DNA of 7,738 bases from the NCBI GenBank assembly GCA_964648505.1, contig CAZYMI010000032.1, forward strand, positions 1-7,738, read 5' to 3'. This DNA is from CAZYMI01 sp964648505 (GTDB taxonomy: Bacteria; Pseudomonadota; Alphaproteobacteria; Micavibrionales; Micavibrionaceae). The notes below the pieces were generated by a model that had not been told where the DNA came from, made no database searches, and saw only the letters and a list, made by a program, of their open reading frames with translations. Of the stretch, positions 1-4,874 are shown piece after piece. The translations under genes were made by a program, and so were the position numbers. Position 1 is the first letter of the stretch. Each line of letters begins with the position of its first letter.

Positions 1-693
1 CAACTTGAACGGAAGCGACACCATCACCGGCGGAAGCATCATCATCCCCATTGCCATCAGAATTGATGCGGTGACCATATCAATAATCAAAAAAGGTAAA
101 AACAACATAAATCCTATTTCGAAGGCACGTCTTAATTCTGAGATCATGAAAGCGGGAATAACGATTTGAAGGGGGGTTTCCATTACATCTTCGGGTGCTT
201 GCGTTTTACTCATATCCATAAAAAGCTGTAAGTCCTGAGGGCGGGCATGAGAGAGCATAAAACGTTTGAAAGGGGTAACGGTTTTCTCAAAGGCAGTGAC
301 CTCATCAATTTCCTGAGCAATCAAGGGTTTTATACCTTGTTCGTAAGACACCGTGAGAACAGGGGCCATAATAAAAAAAGTTAAAAACATAGCGAGTGAT
401 ATCATCACCGAATTTGGCGGGGTCTGCTGAATACCAATTGCAGTTCTCAGCATTGATAACACCACGATGATCCGTGTGAAGGATGTCATCATCATTAAAA
501 TTGATGGCGCAAGAGAGATGACTGTTATAAAAGCAATCAGCTGAACAACCGTACCCGCAACTGTGCCGCCACCTTCTTGTGTGCCACCCAGATTAAGAGA
601 GATATTTTGTGCATAAGCAAAATCAGGCGCAAGCAAGCAAGCGGCATATAAAAATGCAGGGATAATAAATTTAAGAAGTTTTATTGGCATCAT
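1..693 (-). CDS. fliP: Flagellar type III export gate protein FliP (partial, C-terminus off the left edge)
   Basis: FliP forms, with FliQ and FliR, the export-gate channel in the inner membrane at the centre of the flagellar basal body. The 231 visible residues start with a signal peptide (hydrophobic stretch about residues 6-22, likely cleavage after AYA at 28), as is usual for FliP. The hydrophobic LAPSILMMMTSFTRI block follows, then the family signature PAFMISELRRAFEIGF at about 180-195, and a methionine-rich membrane segment running into LPFKL at the edge. FliP is normally about 245-250 residues, so roughly 20 are missing because of the window limit. Two adjacent ATGs (693 and 690) could start it; an in-frame stop lies just upstream, so no longer form is possible. 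An AGGA lies about 13 nt before the first ATG, which is rather far. The start lies inside fliO (23-bp overlap), suggesting coupled translation. Identification is secure. Confidence 0.97.
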   Translation of the reverse strand, partial: MMPIKLLKFIIPAFLYAACLLAPDFAYAQNISLNLGGTQEGGGTVAGTVVQLIAFITVISLAPSILMMMTSFTRIIVVLSMLRTAIGIQQTPPNSVMISLAMFLTFFIMAPVLTVSYEQGIKPLIAQEIDEVTAFEKTVTPFKRFMLSHARPQDLQLFMDMSKTQAPEDVMETPLQIVIPAFMISELRRAFEIGFMLFLPFLIIDMVTASILMAMGMMMLPPVMVSLPFKL

Positions 694-958
694 GGCTTAT
701 GGCGATTCCTGTTTCTACAATAGTTTCGCCTGTTGGCCCCAGAATGACAAGGTGCTGCTTATCATCGCGCTGGATCAAAACGGCTTTACGGCGGGGGTCT
801 AAAGGCAAAACTTCAATTACTTTAAGGCGTTTTGGTGCGCCTAACATGCTGGTTGCACCCGAAAGACCTAATTTCTTAAGTGCAAAGGCAAGCAAACCCA
901 TAAGCGCCAAAACAACGGCAAGCGCCCCTGCAAAGCGTAAATAATCGGTAAGGTCCAT
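671..958 (-). CDS. fliO: Flagellar biosynthesis protein FliO
   Basis: FliO is a small bitopic membrane protein that helps assemble the FliP ring of the flagellar export gate. The 95-residue product has one membrane segment at about residues 8-28 (alanine/leucine-rich, ending FALKKLG). A short cytoplasmic domain follows with the typical FliO wording: APKRLKVIEVLPLDPRRKAVLI, abbreviated here as residues 41-62, then the basic HLVILGPTGETIVE stretch. The length fits the short alphaproteobacterial form. It begins 6 nt after the stop of the upstream small gene and overlaps fliP by 23 bp, so it sits in the middle of a tightly packed operon. There is no strong ribosome binding site (only GGGA about 13 nt upstream), so translation is probably coupled to the preceding gene. 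Family assignment is firm from the sequence pattern and the fliP neighbourhood. Confidence 0.93.
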   Translation of the reverse strand: MDLTDYLRFAGALAVVLALMGLLAFALKKLGLSGATSMLGAPKRLKVIEVLPLDPRRKAVLIQRDDKQHLVILGPTGETIVETGIAISHDANKTS

Positions 959-964
959 TTTTAT

Positions 965-1237
965 CTAAGTCCCGTTGGTAAATCGGTTTTTATAGTTGCT
1001 TATGCTGAAAGAAAGTTTTTCGAGGCTTGTAATAAGACGGGCCATTTTTGTTTCGGTCGCCCGTGCGATAGCCGGGTCAGATCCTTGAATAGCGGAACAT
1101 AATTTATCAACATCAGCGTCCATGCCTGTCAAATCAGGGATTGAACCGCTTTGCTCAAGCAAGTAGCTGGCCTGTTCGCACTGATCGATCAGGCGTTGCA
1201 GGCTTGTGTTAAAATACTCTGCCGTCATAACGGTCAT
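965..1237 (-). CDS. Small helical protein of unknown function in the flagellar export operon
   Basis: I do not recognise this 90-residue protein with confidence. It has no signal peptide or membrane segment. It looks almost entirely helical: a first helix at about residues 5-28 (TAEYFNTSLQRLIDQCEQAS), a loop rich in Gly/Pro/Asp around 30-40, and a second long helix at about 41-84, ending in a short polar tail. It has two cysteines (about residues 20 and 47). The start at 1237 is supported by AAGGA with 9 nt spacing; an in-frame ATG at 1228 would be too far from it. The ATG overlaps the stop of the FlhB-like gene (ATGA), and fliO starts 6 nt downstream. Position and build suggest a flagellar accessory, perhaps a FliT/FlgN-like export chaperone. 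That is inference from size, helicity and operon only; no diagnostic motif was seen. Confidence 0.8.
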   Translation of the reverse strand: MTVMTAEYFNTSLQRLIDQCEQASYLLEQSGSIPDLTGMDADVDKLCSAIQGSDPAIARATETKMARLITSLEKLSFSISNYKNRFTNGT

Positions 1238-1602
1238 GATGCTTGGTCCTTAAAGACGGCATTAAACGGATTGGGCTGGCCATTTGCCCGGTAGATATAG
1301 GTTAGTATTTCGGCAACCGCAATGAAAGCCTCAGAAGGAATAGGGCTATCAAGCTCGATTGTGACAAGCATCTCTGCAAGGGCACTATCCTCGCGCACCT
1401 TGATATTATGTTCAAAGGCCAAAGCCAGAATCTTCTCGGCAATTTCTCCCCGTCCGGCAGCAGAGATTGTCGGAAGCGCATCGCCTTTATCGGTGCCGGT
1501 TAAGGCGACTGCGACCTGCTTTTTAGGTTTTTTCTTGTAATTTGAAGGATTTAGCGGATCGGAGCTATCCCACGCACCCCCGTCATCTTTTATATCAACC
1601 AT
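1234..1602 (-). CDS. Stand-alone FlhB C-terminal domain homologue (FlhB/EscU/YscU family, no NPTH motif)
   Basis: The 122-residue product matches the cytoplasmic C-terminal domain of FlhB, the export-gate protein that switches substrate specificity. It lacks FlhB's membrane part. After a polar N-terminus and a lysine-rich linker (KKKPKKQ), it reads VAVALTG, then GRGEIAEKILALAFEHNI, EDSALAEML, and IPSEAFIAVAEILTYIYRAN, in the order seen in FlhB. The autocleavage tetrapeptide NPTH that precedes VAVAL in true FlhB is replaced by lysine-rich sequence, so self-cleavage is not expected. I place the start at 1602 because AGGAG lies 8 nt upstream. A longer reading to the ATG at 1671 would run across the divergent promoter and the flgB start, and its extra residues resemble nothing in the family. 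Related short FlhB-like proteins are known beside flagellar genes in alphaproteobacteria and as FlhX in Helicobacter. The next gene starts in its stop codon (ATGA). Confidence 0.9.
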   Translation of the reverse strand: MVDIKDDGGAWDSSDPLNPSNYKKKPKKQVAVALTGTDKGDALPTISAAGRGEIAEKILALAFEHNIKVREDSALAEMLVTIELDSPIPSEAFIAVAEILTYIYRANGQPNPFNAVFKDQAS

Positions 1603-1618
1603 TGGCACAGCTCCTGCA
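1603..1618 (+). promoter_or_regulatory. Sigma-54 (RpoN) promoter for flgBC-fliE
   Basis: The plus strand reads TGGCACAGCTCCTGCA. The consensus is TGGCACG, four bases, TTGCA; only the seventh base (A for G) and the first base of the -12 box (C for T) differ. The essential GG (1604-1605) and GC (1616-1617) are separated by exactly 10 nt. Transcription would begin near 1628-1630, giving a leader of about 35 nt before the flgB ATG. Sigma-54 control with an activator such as FlbD is established for basal-body operons in several alphaproteobacteria. No activator site was identified here. The promoter overlaps the start codon region and ribosome binding site of the divergent FlhB-like gene. Confidence 0.82.
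1611..1615 (-). promoter_or_regulatory. Ribosome binding site deciding the start of the FlhB-like gene
   Basis: The minus strand reads AGGAG here, followed by 8 nt and the ATG at 1602. This is a near-ideal Shine-Dalgarno site. It argues for the 122-residue form of the FlhB-like protein over the 145-residue reading from 1671. The site lies on the opposite strand inside the spacer of the rightward sigma-54 promoter. Confidence 0.8.
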
Positions 1619-1622
1619 AATA

Positions 1623-1641
1623 AGACCTTAGGTTCAGGTCT
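1623..1641. repeat. Inverted repeat AGACCT-N7-AGGTCT at the predicted flgB transcription start
   Basis: Perfect 6-bp arms (1623-1628 and 1636-1641) flank 7 nt. It spans the start predicted from the sigma-54 promoter (about 1629). It could be an operator for a flagellar regulator or a small 5' hairpin in the flgB leader. A 6-bp repeat can arise by chance, so only the position makes it notable. Confidence 0.4.
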
Positions 1642-1663
1642 ATCATTGCACGGGAAGGCATTC

Positions 1664-2074
1664 ATGACCATTAATTCAATTAATCTATTTCAAGCTCTTG
1701 GGGAAAAAGTTTCCTATTTAAACCAAAGACAGGCGGTTTTGGCAAAGAATATCGCAAATTCTGATACGCCAAATTACAAACCGCAAGATATGAAAGAAGT
1801 GGACTTCAGTTCCATATTAAAGAATGTCAGCGGTGTGTCCGACGTAAAGCTTGCCACAACATCCTCAGGGCATTTAACCCCAGGGGGCGGCATGGCTGAT
1901 CCAAAAGCAATGAAGCAAAAAAGAGTTTTTGAGGTAGCACCCGGAGGTAACGCGGTTGTAATTGAAGAGCAGATTATTAAATCCAACCAGAATGCGATGG
2001 ATTATAACCTGATGCTTAATTTGTTTCAACGAAATGTTGGAATGCTGCGAACAGCACTTGGTCGATTAGGGTAA
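1664..2074 (+). CDS. flgB: Flagellar basal-body proximal rod protein FlgB
   Basis: FlgB is one of the proximal rod proteins; it is exported through the flagellar gate and polymerises in the periplasm onto FliE and the MS ring. The 136-residue product opens with LFQALGEKVSYLNQRQAVLA, then the rod-family signature KNIANSDTPNYKPQDMKEVDF (residues about 33-53). A variable glycine-rich middle follows (TPGGGMADP), and the protein closes with the helical EQIIKSNQNAMDYNLMLNLFQRNVGMLRTALG. Length is normal. The ATG at 1664 is preceded by GGGAAGG at 5 nt spacing. An in-frame TTG at 1646 would add six residues but would put that site inside the gene, so I reject it. It is first in flgB-flgC-fliE, about 35 nt downstream of the predicted sigma-54 transcription start. 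Identification is secure. Confidence 0.96.
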   Translation: MTINSINLFQALGEKVSYLNQRQAVLAKNIANSDTPNYKPQDMKEVDFSSILKNVSGVSDVKLATTSSGHLTPGGGMADPKAMKQKRVFEVAPGGNAVVIEEQIIKSNQNAMDYNLMLNLFQRNVGMLRTALGRLG

Positions 2075-2087
2075 TTTATTTTAACTT

Positions 2088-2091
2088 AGGA
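2088..2091 (+). promoter_or_regulatory. Ribosome binding site deciding the flgC start
   Basis: AGGA ends 7 nt before the ATG at 2099 but only 1 nt before the ATG at 2093. The downstream ATG is therefore the likely start. Confidence 0.6.
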
Positions 2092-2098
2092 AATGAAC

Positions 2099-2515
2099 AT
2101 GGAAGGCAATCTTTTTTCAGCGATGACAATTTCAGCAAGTGGCATGCGGGCGCAAAGTTTGCGCACGCGGGTTATAACTGAGAACATAGCCAATGCGGAC
2201 ACAACAGCAACGGCACCAGGCGGTGACCCTTATCGGCGTAAGGTTATTACTTTTACCAACGAAATGGACCGCGCAAACGGCATTAACATTGTAAAAGTTG
2301 ATAAAATAAAGCCTTCAGATGCAGACTTTATAACCCGTTACATGCCAGGTCATCCGGCTGCAGATGCAAATGGGTATGTTAAATATCCGAATGTAAACTC
2401 GTTGATTGAGGCTGCCGATATGCGCGAGGCCCAGCGCAGTTATGAAGCAAATCTGGGTATGATTGAAACATCAAGATCCATGCTTCAACGAACAATTGAT
2501 TTATTACGCTCATAA
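2099..2515 (+). CDS. flgC: Flagellar basal-body rod protein FlgC
   Basis: FlgC is a proximal rod subunit that assembles next to FlgB in the periplasmic drive shaft. The 138-residue product carries the N-terminal rod signature SASGMRAQSLRTRVITENIA followed by NADTTATAPGGDPYRRK. The C-terminal helix includes ADMREAQRSYEANLGMIETS and ends SMLQRTIDLLRS, both highly typical of FlgC. I start it at 2099 because of the AGGA spacing; the in-frame ATG at 2093 would add only Met-Asn. The gap from flgB is 24 nt (18 nt with the earlier start) and fliE follows after 15 nt, so all three are co-transcribed. Nothing is truncated or unusual. Identification is secure; only the choice of start is open. Confidence 0.96.
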   Translation: MEGNLFSAMTISASGMRAQSLRTRVITENIANADTTATAPGGDPYRRKVITFTNEMDRANGINIVKVDKIKPSDADFITRYMPGHPAADANGYVKYPNVNSLIEAADMREAQRSYEANLGMIETSRSMLQRTIDLLRS

Positions 2516-2530
2516 GGGGTAAGATAAGAC

Positions 2531-2845
2531 ATGGCTATTGATAAAATCACAGACCCATCTTCAGCGGCGAAATTATATGCAACCACGGCAAAAGCAGCCA
2601 GCGGGGCAAGCGCGGCTGGCGCAGATGGGTTTTCTTTTGCAGATCTCGTCAAATCAGGTGTTCAAGATACTATTCAGGCTTTAAAAACAAGCGAGCAGAC
2701 TTCTGCGCGTGCTGTACTTGGCAAAGCTGACATTACCGATGTTGTGCAAGCTGTAACCGCTGCCGAATCATCCTTGCAAACTGTTGTCGCAATCAGAGAC
2801 AGGCTGATTTCTGCCTATCAAGAGATTCTCAGGATGCCGATTTAA
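2531..2845 (+). CDS. fliE: Flagellar hook-basal body complex protein FliE
   Basis: FliE joins the MS ring and export gate to the rod and is among the first proteins exported. The 104-residue product has a low-complexity Ala/Ser/Gly N-terminus, then FSFADLVKSGVQDTIQALKTSEQTS (about residues 34-58). The conserved FliE C-terminus follows: ITDVVQAVTAAESSLQTVVA, then IRDRLISAYQEILRMPI. Length is normal. AGGGG lies about 11 nt before the ATG. It is the last gene of flgB-flgC-fliE. Its final 17 nt overlap the 3' end of the oppositely oriented VWA/GATase-like gene. In many alphaproteobacteria fliQ, fliR and flhB follow fliE; here they are absent and must be elsewhere. No hairpin terminator was found after the stop. 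Confidence 0.96.
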   Translation: MAIDKITDPSSAAKLYATTAKAASGASAAGADGFSFADLVKSGVQDTIQALKTSEQTSARAVLGKADITDVVQAVTAAESSLQTVVAIRDRLISAYQEILRMPI

Positions 2846-4874
2846 TTTTTTTTCCGGCCTCATGCCACCACATCCAGCCAAAGAGTGGTATTAAAATAAA
2901 CAGCCATACCAGCGCGGGCACAACAGGTGTCTGGCGACTTTCAATTGTTTGTGTTGAATTTGAAGCTTTAAGGCCTATCCAGTTATCGCCACCATATGTT
3001 GCATTTCTTCCAGATGCAGCGCGTATGTCAGGTATAGCGTTGCCATCAAGTCTGCGCACTGTTCCTCTTGATGCGAGAACGAAGGGCGCAAGTATGTCCG
3101 GCGTGCTTAACAGGTTGCGATATTCAAGGGAGTCAGACATCCCCACAATGACAGATGATGTATGAACACCGTCACTCAGGGTGTAAATCCCTGGCTCTGA
3201 AACGGGGCGGTTTATTGCCCCTTTAATAAGGCCAAGGTTTTCAATGCGACCATCAGGATAGGTTAAATTTAAAGGCGGCGTCGGGTTGTGTGCGTTTTCC
3301 TGCGTGATTACTAATGTCTTCCCCTGAAGAGAAAGCGAAAGAAATTGTTCTTCAAGCGATGGTTCTTTCATAAGCCAATGCGCCACGCGGCGAAAAAGAT
3401 CGATAGCAGGGCCACCGCCTTTGTATCCGCGTGACCAAAGCCATACCTCATCTGAAGCAAGCTGTGCGATGCGCCCCTTGTCAACCTTATTTAAAATAAG
3501 AAGCGGGGGCCCGCCTTCACCAGCCTGTAAAAGAATATCACCTTTAATATTATTCAGTTTGTTAACATTCAGCCATGGTCCCCAGTTTTTATCATGTCCT
3601 GCAAAGGGAAGAAGAACAGGATGTTTCATACCTTTATCAGTTATGGTCGGCTTAAAAGAGCCATTTAAAAAAATATGTGTTGGTGCGCCTGGTAAAATTT
3701 CTTCAAGAGGAGTTGAAAAAATACTTTCAGGCCCTGCATAAGAAGGGCCGCTTACTTCAAGAAAAGCACCGCCATTTTTAACGTAATCAACAATATTTTT
3801 GTAATAAAGATCGGGCATAATATCGTTTTTACGATAGCGATCAAAAATAATTAAATCGAAATCAGTCAGTTTTTCTTCAAAAAGCTCCTGAAACGGGAAA
3901 GGAATAAGTGAAAGTTCATGCCTTGGTGTTAAATCAATTGAATCTGGATTGCGCAAGATTGTAAAGTGAACAAGATCGATTGCGGGATCTGCTCGCAGCA
4001 TATCGCGCCACAGGCGCCCACCGGCATGTGGCTCACCTGAAACAAGTAGAACTTTAAGCCGATCCCGAACACCTTTTATACTAATCGCAAGCGTATTATT
4101 CGCTGTACTTATTTCATGATCAGAAACAGGGATCGAAAAAGTAATAATATTTTCACCCGGATGATTAATAGATGTTGTAATATTTACATCTTTTTTTGGT
4201 GAAATTCGGACAAGGTAGGGCTCACCCGAACCGTCATTCACGGTCATAGGAATGGATGTGTTTTCAGGCAAATCAGGATCATCCAGACGCAGTTTAATAA
4301 TAGCGGTTTTTCCTACAATGCCAAAAGCAGGCGTTGCAAGAGGTGTCAGGCGTCGGTCTTTTTCATTTTTTCTGCCAGTTAATAAAACATGAAGAGGACC
4401 AAACTGAGATGGAGAAAGTGTTTTTGGTACATCATGAATTTGTCCGTCTGTGACAAGAATGATACCTGCACGACGGTTTTTAGGCACATCAGAGAAAGCG
4501 TTTTCCAGTTTTTCAAAAATGCGCGTGTCTTCTTCTCCGTCTATTGAAACAACCCGGACATCAAAGGCGGATTTATTTTCAAGTGATTGAAGTATTGTCT
4601 GCTGAGCTTGTGAGATTTGTTCGGGGCGCGGCAATACAGACTGCGAAGCTGAGCGGTCAAAAGCAAGTAAAACAACATCGCTAATAGGTTTTGTTACAGC
4701 ATCAAGCCGTACAGGGTTTAATACGCATAAGGTGAGAAAGCCATACGCCAGCAATCTTGGCCACCCAGGCTTTTTATAAAAGTAAAAAGCAAAACAAAAG
4801 CTAAAAACTAAAAAACCAGTGAGTAACACGGGCGATAAAAGCGGGTCAAAACTATAAGATGAAGAGGCGATCAT
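2829..4874 (-). CDS. Membrane protein with intact VWA-type MIDAS motif and cysteine-less GATase1-like domain
   Basis: This 681-residue protein belongs to a family found in alphaproteobacteria next to MoxR, DUF58 and DUF4159 genes, often labelled glutamine amidotransferase-like membrane protein. Two N-terminal membrane segments (about 12-33 and 39-54) are followed by a VWA-like domain (about 66-165). This has a DxSxS metal-site motif at DRSAS (73-77) and the later acidic strand VTDGQIHDVP (141-150). A beta-rich middle (about 180-265) precedes a GATase1-like domain (about 272-500), with KVLLVSGEPHAGGRLWRDML and YVKNGGAFLEVSGPSYAGP. The position where an amidotransferase would carry its nucleophilic Cys has none, so glutamine hydrolysis is not expected. 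A C-terminal membrane segment lies at about 652-670, with a short basic tail. The bulk is probably periplasmic (inference). It starts in the stop of the DUF4159 gene (ATGA) with only a weak ribosome binding site, so translation is probably coupled. Biochemical role unknown. Confidence 0.88.
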   Translation of the reverse strand: MIASSSYSFDPLLSPVLLTGFLVFSFCFAFYFYKKPGWPRLLAYGFLTLCVLNPVRLDAVTKPISDVVLLAFDRSASQSVLPRPEQISQAQQTILQSLENKSAFDVRVVSIDGEEDTRIFEKLENAFSDVPKNRRAGIILVTDGQIHDVPKTLSPSQFGPLHVLLTGRKNEKDRRLTPLATPAFGIVGKTAIIKLRLDDPDLPENTSIPMTVNDGSGEPYLVRISPKKDVNITTSINHPGENIITFSIPVSDHEISTANNTLAISIKGVRDRLKVLLVSGEPHAGGRLWRDMLRADPAIDLVHFTILRNPDSIDLTPRHELSLIPFPFQELFEEKLTDFDLIIFDRYRKNDIMPDLYYKNIVDYVKNGGAFLEVSGPSYAGPESIFSTPLEEILPGAPTHIFLNGSFKPTITDKGMKHPVLLPFAGHDKNWGPWLNVNKLNNIKGDILLQAGEGGPPLLILNKVDKGRIAQLASDEVWLWSRGYKGGGPAIDLFRRVAHWLMKEPSLEEQFLSLSLQGKTLVITQENAHNPTPPLNLTYPDGRIENLGLIKGAINRPVSEPGIYTLSDGVHTSSVIVGMSDSLEYRNLLSTPDILAPFVLASRGTVRRLDGNAIPDIRAASGRNATYGGDNWIGLKASNSTQTIESRQTPVVPALVWLFILIPLFGWMWWHEAGKKIKSAS

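Noticed and set aside
1646..1663. TTG start giving flgB six extra residues
   Set aside because: The ATG at 1664 has GGGAAGG at 5 nt; the TTG form would place that site within the coding sequence and has no support from family N-termini.
1620..1760. A leftward sigma-54 promoter for the FlhB-like/fliO/fliP operon
   Set aside because: No GG-N10-GC pattern was found on the minus strand in this stretch; candidate -35/-10 pairs near 1680-1695 were too poor to claim.
2846..2853. Run of eight T directly after the fliE stop, as a possible rho-independent terminator
   Set aside because: No GC-rich stem precedes it; only a 4-bp GAGA/TCTC palindrome is nearby. The run also encodes lysines near the C-terminus of the convergent gene.
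2887..2912. Inverted repeat TGGTAT-N14-ATACCA just downstream of fliE
   Set aside because: It lies inside the coding sequence of the VWA/GATase-like gene, has a long loop and AT-rich arms, and no T tract follows. Best explained by chance.
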